Source: Streptosporangium sp. NBC_01755 | GTDB lineage: Bacteria > Actinomycetota > Actinomycetes > Streptosporangiales > Streptosporangiaceae | Length of the DNA: 64,000 nt | Assembly: GCF_035917995.1 (NCBI RefSeq) | Contig: NZ_CP109131.1 | Coordinates: forward strand, 496,001 to 560,000 | Reading direction: 5' to 3' | Part shown: piece after piece, positions 48,840 through 57,736 of the stretch | Layout: every line of letters begins with the position of its first letter | Position numbering within the stretch: the stretch's first letter is position 1 | Program-made: the position numbers and the translations under genes | The notes under the pieces: model-generated | Told to the model about the DNA's origin: nothing | Databases searched by the model: none | What the model saw: only the letters and a program-made list of their open reading frames with translations

Positions 48840-50000
48840 TGGTGTGCAGGTCCAGGTCGGCCAGGATCTCGGCGATCTGGTCCACCGCGGGGTGCCGCGG
48901 GCCGTAGCGGCGTTCCAGATCCGGAAGGAGCATGGACAGCGTGTGGATCGCCACCGCCTTGTCGCCGGCGGCGAGCTCCAGCAGTCCGATCTCGCGGCGA
49001 AGCTCCAGGATGCGATCCTCGTCGACGCCGAACTTGTATCCGTCGGCCGGCAGACCGCGGAGCTGCCGGAGAGCCAGGCTGTTCTCCCCCACCTTCGCGT
49101 GGCAGACGGCCTCCTGCAGACGGCAGCGAAGCACCAGATCATGGTCGGCCCCCTCGCGTGCGGCCAGGTCCGTGGCGAGCCGGTGGAACTCCGGAGCGGC
49201 CTTTCGGTAGTCGCCGCCGAGGAAGAGCACATTGGCCAGTTCCAGCCGGAGACCGTTCAGCTCGGAACTGGCAGGGCCGAGAATCTGGACGGCCGGCTCG
49301 ATCACCTCGGCGAGCACCGAGCGGCAGAACTCGGTCAGCCTGGCGAAGACCTCCGCCGCGTCCTCGGGCCGGTCCTCCGCCTTCTTGGCCAGGAGCTGAA
49401 GGACCAGTTCCTCCAGCCGGACCGGAATCCCGGAACGGAGCTCGCGCGGAGGCCGGGGTGGCTCGTCGGTGTGTCCACGCATCACCGCGAGGGGCGTCGG
49501 CCCTCTGAACGGCAGTTCTCCGGTCAGCAGCTCATACAGGACGACCCCGAGGGAGTAGAGGTCGGACTGCGGGGTGGTGACGGCACTGAACGCCTGATCC
49601 GGGGCCATGTAGTCAGGGGTGCCCGTCGTCACGCCGGTCTGGGGGATCCGGGGCATGCTCGACGCCTCGAACGCGCCAGCGACCCCGAAGTCAAGAACCT
49701 TCACGGTCCCGTCCAGGCAGAGCATCAGGTTGCCGGGTTGAGATCCCGGTGAACGAGCGAGGCCGCGTGCGCGACCGACAGCACCGTGCAGACCTGCGCG
49801 CCGATGGCGGCAACCCAGCCGATCGGAAGCCGCTCAACCTCGTCGATCACGGTGGAGACCGGGGAGCCGTCGATGAGCTGCATCACCAGATAGAGCTCGC
49901 CGTCGTAGATTCCGTGGTCGTAGACGATCGGAACACCGGGGTGTTCCAACCGGGCGGTGATCCGGGATTCGCGGACGAAGCGCTTGGTCAGCTCCTCAGT
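48829..50000 (-). pseudogene. Ser/Thr kinase remnant with TPR-like tail
   Basis: Kinase text runs TEELTKRFVRESRITARLEHPGVPIVYDHG, then LYLVMQLIDGSPVS, SLVHRDLNP, then breaks at about 49733 where one G seems missing (CCCGG for CCCGGG); the next frame continues LMLCLDGTVKVLDFGVAG and TGTPDYMAPDQAFS. A C-terminal helical tail follows (ALRQLRGLPADGY; HTLSMLLPDLERRYGPRHPAVDQIAEIL). The N-lobe with the glycine loop and ATP-binding Lys is absent: homology starts at about 50000, exactly where the gajA remnant begins on the other strand. So it is 5'-truncated and frameshifted, and cannot be an active kinase. Confidence 0.78.
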
Positions 50001-50836
50001 TCGCACGCTCCCAATGTCATCTCGGCCTGTCAGCCTGAGGAGCTCATAGTGCTGAGGCGCCCTCAGTCCGGAAAACGAATCGCCTGTGCTGTAGCGCACC
50101 TGAACATCAAAAAAGACGTCCTTTCTAAGGCGCGTCTGCATCTGGACGCCACCCGATCCTCAGCTTTGTTCGCCGAACGTATGGCTCTCGTCGAAGGAGT
50201 GACGGATGTGGCGCTGCTCCGCCAGCTTGGCCTGGCGTGGGCTGCGGGCAACCAAAATCGAACATCGTTCGTCAATGCGCTGGCTATCATTCCGATGGGC
50301 TTCAAAGGAAGGCCTTGGGCCGTGCAGCTTCTCGCTATCAAAGGCAAAGAACTCTGTGACCGTATCGCCGTACTCGGCGATACGGATAAGCCATCAAGCG
50401 GCAATTTGCTCACGGATCCGGCATGGCTCGCTTCCCATGATCAAAAAATCGTGAAGCATTTCGCAAGCGAGCCGACCCTGGAGCCTGCGATCACAGCCGG
50501 GAACGAGGATGCAGTCGCAGCAGCACTTGGGAAAATTGGTGTGATTATTCCTCTTCAGATCACCCCCGACGAGATTCAATTGCTGTTCCGTAGCGCCTCG
50601 ATAAAGCACAAAACCAGTGCTGGATCCGCATCCAGAAAAAAGGGAGAGTTCGCCCTTGCACTGGCCGAGGAACTGCAGGATCGCATCGACAAGGACCCTT
50701 CCTCGGTACACGTTCCGACCATATGCATCGCCTTTTTGATTTCCTATACGACAAACCCGCGCCAAGCATCCTCGTCCTTGCAGATCTCAACCACTTCTTA
50801 AGTTCAGAAGAAGGAAACAGTGACCTCCAACCTTGA
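49990..50836 (+). pseudogene. gajA (OLD-family TOPRIM nuclease) C-terminal remnant
   Basis: The frame reads QLLSSHAPNVISACQPEELIVLRR (the end of an ABC/OLD ATPase, H-loop region), then ATRSSALFAERMALVEGVTDVALLRQLG, the TOPRIM start with its Glu, and VLGDTDKPS with its Asp. About the first 350 residues, including Walker A, are gone. Near 50720 a one-base loss shifts the frame; the true end is probably MHRLFDFLYDKPAP and then SILVLADLNHFLSSEEG, stopping at 50836 and overlapping gajB by 17 nt. This is the nuclease half of a Gabija-like system, now non-functional. Less GC-rich than the BREX genes. Confidence 0.72.
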
Positions 50837-52241
50837 TCTAACCCCTGCGCAGATCAAAGCCGCCGGCACAGAAGCCGGACGTGTTTATATCGAGGCTGAA
50901 CCCGGATCGGGAAAGACCGTTATCGCCGCTGAACGCTTTGGCGTGCACCGTTATACCAGCAGGGGGGACTTCCGAGCCGTACTCGCCCTCTGCTTCAATC
51001 GAGCTGCAGCTACCGAACTTCGAGAACGGATCAATACCCGGTGGGGAAGAACCGCGCTGACCTGGCCCCATCGGGTTGCCACCATCGATGCCTACCTGCA
51101 CGATCTACTCGGGTATCTTCTCCGCCATGGTCTGCTGACATGGCCCGGTGGTTGCGTCGAATTAACGGTCGCGGACTCCTGGAAAGCCTGGGGTTACACG
51201 TACCCTGACACGAGCTCCTGGCTGTCGATCATAGATGGCGAAGTAGTTCCTTGTGATATAACCACATATCGCGATCACCTGGAACAGGGAAAGTGCACCC
51301 ACGCCGAAATACGAACCGTTCTGAATCAGGCATTAGAAAACCATGCACTTGCGGATGCGATCTCCACACATATAAAGACTTCAATACGTGCGCTGATCGT
51401 TGACGAAATCTTCGACGCCAACGAGCTGGACCTGCGACTCGTCAGCATGGCCTGCGAGCAGGACATCAAAACAACCATCATCGGCGACCCCTGGCAGGCT
51501 CTATACGCCTTCCGGGGTGCTACTCCCGAACTCGTTCACAAACTCGTGTCCCGGTACGGCTTCATCAGCTGCCCGCTGTCTGAATCCTTCCGCTTCCGTT
51601 CTCCCGAAACCATCCTGCTTGCAGAGTGTCTACGCGCACGCAAACCTGTCGAACTCTCTGCGGGGGAAGGGGAGAAAGTCGATGTCGCCCTTGCCTGGAA
51701 GTGGCAGTCTCTCTGGAGTGCGGGTACGGAAATCCTTCCGCTCTCGTTCGGGCCACCTCACACAGCCGCAGAGTCGGCAGTCGCTCTCTTGCTCAACCAA
51801 CTGACACAAGTCGAGTTCGGGCTGTCGTCCACCTTTCTGAACGATGCCCTTCGCAACCTGGGGATTCTCGACCCCGCCGCCCCGCAGCGCCTTTTCGAGT
51901 GGTTGGGCGGCGTTCTGGCTTCTCTCGCCTCCGACCCGGTTCAGGATACATGGAAAAAACTTTCCCTTTCTATCCGGCATGAGACCAAGCAATACCTTCC
52001 GGAAACAGGCCCATACCGAGAGCTCGAAAATATTAAAAAACGTGTAGCGAGCACTCATCCTTACCGTATTCTCGGAATAACAATCCACCAAGCCAAAGGA
52101 TGCGAATGGGATCGAGTCGCAGTGCGGCTAACCTCTGGGGAGCATGAGACACTCCGTAAAGGACTAGATTCGGAAAACGAAGAGCACCGAATTCTGTATG
52201 TCGGCCTGACCCGCGCCCGGTTTTCTACCGTTGCTATTTGA
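50820..52241 (+). CDS. UvrD-like helicase, GajB-like
   Basis: 473-aa superfamily 1 helicase. Q-motif and Walker A LTPAQIKAAG and EAEPGSGKTVIAAERF (about 30), ALCFNRAAATELRERI (Ia), ALIVDEIFDANELDLRLV (Walker B-like, DEIFD instead of DEFQD, about 195), TTIIGDPWQALYAFRGA (motif III), LSESFRFRSPE (motif IV), GITIHQAKGCEWDRVAV (V) and RILYVGLTRAR (VI). Length and placement right after a TOPRIM nuclease gene match GajB of Gabija. GTG 50820 with AAGGAAA upstream. The gene is intact but its GajA partner is truncated, so it is probably an orphan now. AT-rich patches suggest import. Confidence 0.8.
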   Translation: MTSNLDLTPAQIKAAGTEAGRVYIEAEPGSGKTVIAAERFGVHRYTSRGDFRAVLALCFNRAAATELRERINTRWGRTALTWPHRVATIDAYLHDLLGYLLRHGLLTWPGGCVELTVADSWKAWGYTYPDTSSWLSIIDGEVVPCDITTYRDHLEQGKCTHAEIRTVLNQALENHALADAISTHIKTSIRALIVDEIFDANELDLRLVSMACEQDIKTTIIGDPWQALYAFRGATPELVHKLVSRYGFISCPLSESFRFRSPETILLAECLRARKPVELSAGEGEKVDVALAWKWQSLWSAGTEILPLSFGPPHTAAESAVALLLNQLTQVEFGLSSTFLNDALRNLGILDPAAPQRLFEWLGGVLASLASDPVQDTWKKLSLSIRHETKQYLPETGPYRELENIKKRVASTHPYRILGITIHQAKGCEWDRVAVRLTSGEHETLRKGLDSENEEHRILYVGLTRARFSTVAI

Positions 52242-52303
52242 TCAGCTACCGAGGAAAAGTATTACGGCTACCAAAGAGACCACCAGTGGAGTCACATCGC
52301 CAA

Positions 52304-52699
52304 TCACACGGGGCCGCACTCTTCACTGACCAGCCGTTCCAATAGACGGCAGTAGGCGGTGATGTCCGCGCAGACGATCCGATATCCATCGTGGCTCTCT
52401 TCCTTCCCTTTGTTCATGCCTTTAGGGAACTTGATCATAGCGGCACCAAAGCGGAATTTGTCAGGAATGGTGAGCCCGGGAATTGAGGTCAGGCGCCCGA
52501 GATCGGTCTCAGGCGAGACAAGCACGGAGATGGTTCCCTGCGGCGTTTCGCGTCCGACGTAGCCGACCTGGCCTTGACCTGCGTGCTCAAGCTCAAGGTA
52601 TTTCACTGTCGGACTCCTCAAGACCTTGAAAGCGCGCTCGTCCGCGAGTGCCACCAGGCGCTCCTCGGAGGCGGTCAGCCTCTTCCTGTCATCGGTCAT
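52304..52699 (-). CDS. Hypothetical protein, 131 aa
   Basis: Not recognised. Soluble, with no membrane segment: RLTASEERLVALADERAFKVLR (N-terminal helix) then alternating strands (VKYLELEHAGQGQVGYVGRE, GTISVLVSPETDLGRL, FRFGAAMIKFPKG) and DGYRIVCADITAYCRLLERLV at the end. GGAGG lies 6 nt before the ATG, and codon use fits coding DNA, so it is likely a real gene. It is convergent with the gajB-like gene and separated by 62 bp. It may belong to the defence island or to the following regulatory region; nothing decides. Confidence 0.65.
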   Translation of the reverse strand: MTDDRKRLTASEERLVALADERAFKVLRSPTVKYLELEHAGQGQVGYVGRETPQGTISVLVSPETDLGRLTSIPGLTIPDKFRFGAAMIKFPKGMNKGKEESHDGYRIVCADITAYCRLLERLVSEECGPV

Positions 52700-53076
52700 C
52701 GGGGGGCCTCCAGCATGAAGTCAGAAGGACAACAGAGGACGCGGCGATCTTGCTTCAGCGCCCATCGACATCAAACCAGGAGAACCGACCATCTGAAGCG
52801 ACTCTCCGCCAACAGCCCTTATCAATCATCCTGTCGCTCCGGTTCGTCCGCCCCCCGGTCCCCCGCCCTCCGAACTCGGCCCCTGGCCCCGCCCCGTCGG
52901 CCGACGACATCGAATCTGATGCCCCGAGGTCACCAAGCCTTTTCTCGTTCAACTCCACGAAGGCCGCGTCGAGCGCCTGGGCATCCGACGCGACGACGAC
53001 ACGAGGGTCACGGTTGGCTCATATGGCCAGGTCAGCGGTCACCATCATTCCGTCTCATTCAGATGGGCTCGCAAGT
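52700..53076. other. Intergenic stretch with no recognisable gene
   Basis: 377 bp between two leftward genes. Long open frames cross it on the + strand, but none has a good start or a recognisable product. A pyrimidine-rich stretch (52845-52900) is the only local feature. Confidence 0.5.
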
Positions 53077-53313
53077 TCAGGGACGTCGGAGTTCGCCGCG
53101 TTCGATGCCGCCGGTGAAGGCGTCGTACTCGGCGTCTGTGAACAGGTGCGGGGCCTTTTCGGGGTTCTTGGAGTCGCGCAGGGCCACGATGCCCTGCTCC
53201 AGGAAGGCGATCTGGACGCAGTTGGTGCCGCCGCTGCTGAGGCTGCTGGTCTGCCAGCGAGCGTTGCGGAGCTGGGTCTCGATCCAGTCGGGGGGGAGGG
53301 TGTTCTTGTTCAC
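53077..53313 (-). CDS. DUF397 protein
   Basis: 78 aa, the standard DUF397 size and pattern: WQTSSLSSGGTNCVQIAFLEQGIVALRDSKNPEKAPHLFTDAEYDAFTGGI. Such small proteins are encoded next to XRE-DUF5753 regulators in actinomycetes and act with them in development or antibiotic control, or like toxin-antitoxin partners (family knowledge). GTG 53313 overlaps the regulator's stop as GTGA, so the two are translationally coupled. No regulatory site of its own is seen. Confidence 0.93.
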   Translation of the reverse strand: MNKNTLPPDWIETQLRNARWQTSSLSSGGTNCVQIAFLEQGIVALRDSKNPEKAPHLFTDAEYDAFTGGIERGELRRP

Positions 53314-54167
53314 GAGAGGTCCTTGGCGATCGTGGTGAGAAGCGGGAGGGAGGCCTTCGGCGACAGGGCGTCGGACTTCAGCAGGTCGCCGGTCGTGCGA
53401 TAAAGCTCGACGGTCTCAGGTTCGTTCAAGTGCAGGGAGGCGCGCAAGGACTCGACGCACACCAGGTCTCGGCCGGTGGGAAAGGACATGAGCATGAACG
53501 GGCCGTCCATTCCCGCGTGGGCTCCGGCGGAGAACGGCAGAACCTGGATGGTGACGGTGGGGTTGGTACGGGCGAGGTGGATCAGGTGCTCGATCTGGGC
53601 ACGCATGCAGGATCGGCCGCCGACTTCCTGTCGCAGCAGGCCCTCGGGGAACACTGCCCAGATCTTCAGCGGAGGTCGACGCTCCAGCATGGTGCGCTGA
53701 TGCTCCAGTCGCAGGGCCACGAAGTGGTCGATGTCTTCGGGGGTCTTCCAGACCCTGCTTCCTTCGGTCACCGCTCGGGCGTACTCGGAGGTCTGGAGCA
53801 GGCCGTGGATGGCGAGTGGATTGAAGACGAACAGGCCATTGGCAGTTTCAACCTGGGAAAGGTAGTCGCCGAGTGGGTCATCGACCACGCCCTCGTAACG
53901 TTGCCACCAGTCGGCTTCGCCGGCGCGGCGTACGAGGTCGCGGAGTTCTTCTCGTAGAGCGGCGTCGGTGATGCCGAAGACCTCGAAGAAGTGCGGAAGC
54001 TGCTGGATCTTCAATCCTTGCAGCCCGTTTTCGATCTTGCTGACCGTGGAGAGGGACTGGTAGCCGAGGCGGCTCGCCGCCTCTTCCTGGGTCCAGCCGA
54101 GGGCTTCGCGGATGCGCCTGAGCTCTGCGCCCAGACGGCGGCGCCGCGGGGTGGGTTCGACGGGCAT
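53310..54167 (-). CDS. XRE-family regulator with DUF5753
   Basis: About 285 aa. N-terminal helix-turn-helix about 10-65 (LGAELRRIREALGWTQEEAASRLGYQSLSTVSKIENG), then the DUF5753 domain: LSQVETANGLFVFNPLAIHGLLQTSEYARAV, LRLEHQRTMLERRPPLKIWAVFPEGLLRQEVGG and VQVLPFSAGAHAGMDGPFMLMSFP-like text. ATG 54167 has GAAGGAGG directly upstream, deciding the start over longer frames. Cotranscribed with the DUF397 gene. Its leader, more than 180 bp, contains a strong terminator-shaped hairpin, hinting at attenuation or insulation from upstream transcription. Confidence 0.93.
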   Translation of the reverse strand: MPVEPTPRRRRLGAELRRIREALGWTQEEAASRLGYQSLSTVSKIENGLQGLKIQQLPHFFEVFGITDAALREELRDLVRRAGEADWWQRYEGVVDDPLGDYLSQVETANGLFVFNPLAIHGLLQTSEYARAVTEGSRVWKTPEDIDHFVALRLEHQRTMLERRPPLKIWAVFPEGLLRQEVGGRSCMRAQIEHLIHLARTNPTVTIQVLPFSAGAHAGMDGPFMLMSFPTGRDLVCVESLRASLHLNEPETVELYRTTGDLLKSDALSPKASLPLLTTIAKDLS

Positions 54168-54345
54168 GGCCACCTCCTTCCTCGTGGGGAGCGTAGTGCT
54201 CGGAGCGGCGTCTGGTTCGACCTCCCCACCCGGCCTCACCAACCCTGACCTCCCGACCTCCGGGCAGCCGGGATCGCCCCTCGATCCCCGCCGACCCCGG
54301 AGCCGGTCCACGCCGACGGCTCCCCCGCGCCGGGCGCGGACCGTA

Positions 54346-54398
54346 CAAAAAGGCCGGCGTCCCTGGACTTGGTCCCCCCTCGTCCGGGACGCCGGCCT
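54346..54398 (-). terminator. Intrinsic terminator-like hairpin, leftward
   Basis: Perfect 13-bp inverted repeat, AGGCCGGCGTCCC (54351-54363) and GGGACGCCGGCCT (54386-54398), with a 22-nt loop. Read leftward, the stem is followed by TTTTTG. It lies 180 bp upstream of the XRE start on the same strand and 31 bp before the divergent small gene. Confidence 0.75.
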
Positions 54399-54428
54399 CC
54401 CCACCCCACGGTGACTTGGCAGAAAGCG

Positions 54429-54734
54429 ATGGTTCCCATGGTCACACCGGCAAACGAACCCCTCCGCCCCAAAGGCCGCCGCCGCGGCACAGATCCTGCC
54501 CGTACCGACCCACCCGCAGCAAGCACGGACAACGCCACCGAGCTGGCCCGCGACCTGGAAGCCCGCCATCCGGGATGGGTCATCCTCTGGCGCCACTGGG
54601 CCCGCCGCTACTGGGCCTTCCCCACCTGGAACACCAACACCCCCGAACCCATCGAAGCCAGAAACGTCCAAGACCTACTGACCCAGATCAACGACGTCGA
54701 ACTCCAACACCCACCACCGGGTACCAACGGCTGA
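54429..54734 (+). CDS. Small hypothetical protein next to XRE-DUF397
   Basis: 101 aa, not recognised as a named family. The N-terminus is basic and Pro-rich (PLRPKGRRRGTDPARTDPP); the C-terminal half is compact and aromatic (ATELARDLEARHPGWVILWRHWARRYWAFPTWN, then EARNVQDLLTQIND). A Trp-rich small protein of this kind is often found beside XRE-DUF5753/DUF397 pairs in actinomycetes (general knowledge, weak). Divergent from the regulator. ATG 54429 chosen; a second ATG lies 9 nt later. An IS1182-type element is inserted 19 bp after its stop. Confidence 0.65.
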   Translation: MVPMVTPANEPLRPKGRRRGTDPARTDPPAASTDNATELARDLEARHPGWVILWRHWARRYWAFPTWNTNTPEPIEARNVQDLLTQINDVELQHPPPGTNG

Positions 54735-54753
54735 CCGCGCTGACTAGTAGTAG

Positions 54754-56452
54754 TAGAAGTGCACTGAAGATCTTGGTTTGAGTGGATATCGGCGCGGAGC
54801 AGGCGCCCCGGCGGCTTATGCAGTGGCGGGGTTCAGTGCCCAGGCGCCGCCTGTGTGGGTGAGTCCGAGGTTGATGAGGCGGCGGAGGTTGAGTGCGGCA
54901 GCGCGGTTGTGGAGCCAGATGTTGTTCTTGAGGACGCCGCGGTAGGGAACGCGACGGTTGCCTTTGGCGACCAGCCAGGCGATGGCGCGTTCGACGGGTG
55001 GTCGCCAGCGGCGGTACTCCTGCTGCCATCGCTGACTGGTGGCGGCCTGCTGCCGGGCGGTTTTGAGGAGGTCATAGTGGGGGTGGACGTTGAAGGTGCG
55101 TCCGGTCTTGGACGTGGTGCAGCGTTCGCGCAGTGGGCAGGTGCGGCACAGGATCTTGAACTGGGCCTGGCGGTTACCACCTGCCAGCGGGCGGCCGAGG
55201 GTTTTGGTGTGGCCTGCCGGGCAGGTGACGCGGCCGGTTTGGGTGTCGACCTGGAAATCGTCGGTGGTGAAGCCGCCGGGGACGGCTTGGCGTAGCGGCG
55301 GCGGCTTGATCACCAGGGTGTGGCCGTCGGCTTGGAGGGTCTGTCGCAGGTCGCCGGTGCCGTAGGCGGTGTCGCCCAGTACCGTCAGGGCATCGTCGTC
55401 GCCGGCGAGGAGGCTTCGGGCGACGGCGGCCTCGTGGTTGTCCGCGCCGCTGCCCGCGGTGAGGGCGACCTCGGTGAACAGCCCCGCCTCGGGCTCGAAC
55501 GCGGCATGTGCGCGAAAGCCGTCCTGGTGGCGGGTGCGGTTCTTGTGGATGTGGCGGGCCTCGGGGTCGACCGTGGACACGATGCGGTCGTGGGCGGTGC
55601 GCCGGGCGATCCGCCATCGGCCGTCGGAGCCGTCGGCGGGCTCGACGTCTTGTCCTGCGACCAGTGCCAGCAGTCCGAGGGCGCCTGCCGCCGTCTCGCC
55701 GAGCGGTTGGCCGGGCACGTGAGCGATGAGATTAAGGGCGTCGGTGACCAGGGCGTCGACCAGTGTGTCCCGCGCCTGCTGGTCGTTCCAGGCGATCTTC
55801 GGCTTGCCGGGGTCGGTGTAGTCGTGGGCGGTGCACCACTGGGCGGCGACCGGCTCGGCGCCGGGGACGTCGCGGATGACCCGGCGGATCGCGGCGATGA
55901 GCTGGGTGACGGTGTCCTGGGTGGCGACCGCGTCGTCCAGCACGGTGGAGTCCAACGCCCGGCGCTGCCTGCCTTTGAGGACGCCGGTGGCCGCGACGAC
56001 TTCCCTGACCTTGGTGAACAGCCGGTTCGGATCGGCCGAGCGCTGCAGGCGCCGTCGGAAGTAGGTCAACAGCGACGGGTCGAACGCGGTGTCGTACAGA
56101 CCCAGGCCGCAGGCGGCCTTCCACCTCAGGTCACAACGCAGTTCCTGAACCGTCTCGAAGTCCGACAGCCCGTGCAGGCTCTGCAGGACGATCACTGTGG
56201 CGAGCACCTGCGGCGGCATGCTCGGCCGCCCGTTCGCCGAGGGATACATGTCCGTGAACATGTCTGCTGGGAACAGCGTCTGCCGATGTTCGGCCAGGAA
56301 CGCGAAAACGCTCCCGGCTGGGATCAGCTCCCGGCAGGTCTGCCACACATCCGGCCCTACCGGTTCTCCAGCCCATTCACCCTGCACGCAACGAGTCTGG
56401 CCCCGAATCATCCGAGGCGGGACCAGAACGCAAGATTTTCAGTGCACTTCTA
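54754..56452 (-). mobile_element. IS1182-type insertion sequence, about 1.7 kb
   Basis: Ends are near-perfect inverted repeats of about 21 bp beginning TAGAAGTGCACTGA (54754-54774 and 56432-56452), one mismatch. One transposase gene fills it. A (TAG)n run abuts the left end; I see no clear target duplication. Complete and potentially mobile. Confidence 0.85.
54816..56411 (-). CDS. IS1182-family DDE transposase
   Basis: 531 aa. N-terminal SVFAFLAEHRQTLFPADMF and GRPSMPPQVLATVIVLQSLHGLSDFETVQELRCDLRWK (DUF772-type domain), first catalytic Asp in QRRALDSTVLDDAV, second in LTVLGDTAYGTGDLRQTL, Cys-rich CRTCPLRERCTTSKTGRTF, and last catalytic Glu in RPPVERAIAWLVAKGNRRVPYRG. All three DDE regions are present and the frame is open from end to end, so the enzyme is probably active. 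It lies inside matching inverted repeats with about 40 bp on each side. Confidence 0.93.
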   Translation of the reverse strand: MIRGQTRCVQGEWAGEPVGPDVWQTCRELIPAGSVFAFLAEHRQTLFPADMFTDMYPSANGRPSMPPQVLATVIVLQSLHGLSDFETVQELRCDLRWKAACGLGLYDTAFDPSLLTYFRRRLQRSADPNRLFTKVREVVAATGVLKGRQRRALDSTVLDDAVATQDTVTQLIAAIRRVIRDVPGAEPVAAQWCTAHDYTDPGKPKIAWNDQQARDTLVDALVTDALNLIAHVPGQPLGETAAGALGLLALVAGQDVEPADGSDGRWRIARRTAHDRIVSTVDPEARHIHKNRTRHQDGFRAHAAFEPEAGLFTEVALTAGSGADNHEAAVARSLLAGDDDALTVLGDTAYGTGDLRQTLQADGHTLVIKPPPLRQAVPGGFTTDDFQVDTQTGRVTCPAGHTKTLGRPLAGGNRQAQFKILCRTCPLRERCTTSKTGRTFNVHPHYDLLKTARQQAATSQRWQQEYRRWRPPVERAIAWLVAKGNRRVPYRGVLKNNIWLHNRAAALNLRRLINLGLTHTGGAWALNPATA

Positions 56453-56513
56453 GATGTTCATCTAAACAGAGCCGGGTGGTGACCGGCATCCCATTCACCG
56501 AAGGAGGACTCGC

Positions 56514-56696
56514 ATGTCCCGTGTTCAGCGCAATCCAGGCGCGCGTGCGGGAGGTGGTGTTGGTCTGCCGGTACCCCGGTCATATCTGCCAGGGAGCATG
56601 GGCATGGTGATCGTTCGGCAGGACCCGAGACGACCGGAAGCAAGCCAGCCCTCGGAGCTATATCCCGAAGTCCTCGGGGGAAGCTACCTGCCGTAA
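56514..56696 (+). CDS. Possible small ORF with a strong ribosome site
   Basis: 60 codons: MSRVQRNPGARAGGGVGLPV at the start, ending EVLGGSYLP. AAGGAGGA sits 7 nt before the ATG, a near-perfect site, which is the main support. It begins 61 bp beyond the right end of the IS1182 element, so it may be the truncated start of a gene cut by the IS, or a real small peptide. No domain, signal peptide or membrane helix is recognised. The Gly/Arg/Pro composition alone would not justify a call. Confidence 0.4.
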   Translation: MSRVQRNPGARAGGGVGLPVPRSYLPGSMGMVIVRQDPRRPEASQPSELYPEVLGGSYLP

Positions 56697-56730
56697 GACG
56701 ACCGCTCCCACGATCACCCGACTCGGCAGA

Positions 56731-57468
56731 TCACCCGCCCCAAGCATGGCCGGTAAGCCCGAAGGGACGTTCCGGTACCGTGACGATGTAGTGGAAGTCG
56801 CCTATCCCAACCGTTCGTTCAAGGGTCTTGACGACGCTCCGGGGATTGTCGTGCGGGCCTGAGATGTAGAACGGCTGGCCGTCCTTGCCGAAGGTGATCG
56901 CGGACAGCCCTTCCCACGTGCCGAGGTGGTCGGCGGTCTGCGCAAAATCCGCAGCGGGCTCGAAGCCAAGGCCGCGCGCGTACTCGATCGCGCCAAAGAC
57001 GATGTCCTGTGCGAGCTCGATTGGCGCCTCCTGCCACCCGGATGAATAGGCGGAGTAGTAGTCAGGGAGGAACCGAAGCAGAGCCAGCTCATCCATGATG
57101 TCAGGCCCCAGAGCCTTCTTCACCCCCAGGCAGTACACATCTACCAGGTAGCCGCACACCGCCACCTTGTCCCAGCGATGCCGCCGGGCGACCAGCACGC
57201 TCACTATGCCCGCGGTCCCGTCTTCGGACGCGGCCTCGTCCACCCAGCCGCGCCCCTCGTCAATTGACAGGCCCACACTCCAGCCGACGTTGACCCAGCA
57301 ACCAACAATCTCCGGTGCAGGAGCCGTCGCACGGTTCTCCGCCGCGACAGCCCGTATCAGCGGGGCAACAACCGATGGCGACACACCCAACGTGCGAGCG
57401 ATCTCCTTCGGAGATCTGCCCTGGCCGCGTAGCTCCCGCACCTGATCCAGAAATTCTGCGCTGTCCAT
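56731..57468 (-). CDS. Helix-turn-helix protein with unknown C-terminal domain
   Basis: 245 aa. The N-terminal 45 residues form a resolvase-like HTH (EFLDQVRELRGQGRSPKEIARTLGVSPSVVAPLIRAVA). The remainder is a globular domain with VGWSVGLSIDEGRGWVDEAAS, GIVSVLVARRHRWDKVAVCGYLVDVYCLGVKKA and PIELAQDIVFGAIEYARGLGFEP; the last reads like a conserved family core found in actinomycete HTH proteins of unknown role. ATG 57468; no strong ribosome site, so leaderless or weakly translated. Single gene, leftward, divergent from the fragment at 57539. Confidence 0.75.
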   Translation of the reverse strand: MDSAEFLDQVRELRGQGRSPKEIARTLGVSPSVVAPLIRAVAAENRATAPAPEIVGCWVNVGWSVGLSIDEGRGWVDEAASEDGTAGIVSVLVARRHRWDKVAVCGYLVDVYCLGVKKALGPDIMDELALLRFLPDYYSAYSSGWQEAPIELAQDIVFGAIEYARGLGFEPAADFAQTADHLGTWEGLSAITFGKDGQPFYISGPHDNPRSVVKTLERTVGIGDFHYIVTVPERPFGLTGHAWGG

Positions 57469-57538
57469 GAGAACTCAACCTACCGATGCCGAAGCATAGA
57501 GACGCAGCAGACTGCTCAACGCGGTTACAGTGACGCCC

Positions 57539-57649
57539 ATGCCCACGTACGACGCCCGCACGATGACCGCCACGCTTGCGGATCCGGTGACCCTTCTCGT
57601 GTTCGGCGCGATCGTCACCGCCACCTCCGAGGCACGTCCGCTGAGCTAG
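57539..57649 (+). pseudogene. Short HTH-regulator fragment
   Basis: 36 codons, MPTYDARTMTATLADPVTLLVF then GAIVTATSEARPLS. The first part resembles the start of ArsR-like or DUF2087 regulators (LADP-x-x-LxVFxAIV), which normally continue for over 100 residues. It stops early, so it is either a truncated gene or chance similarity. No domain could be functional. Confidence 0.35.
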
Positions 57650-57736
57650 ATGGGCTATTCGATGGTCACACGTCGTCGGGGCCGAAGGGTGGAAGTAGGG
57701 CTCGTCGAGGCGAACCGCGAGAGCTGGAGATGACGA

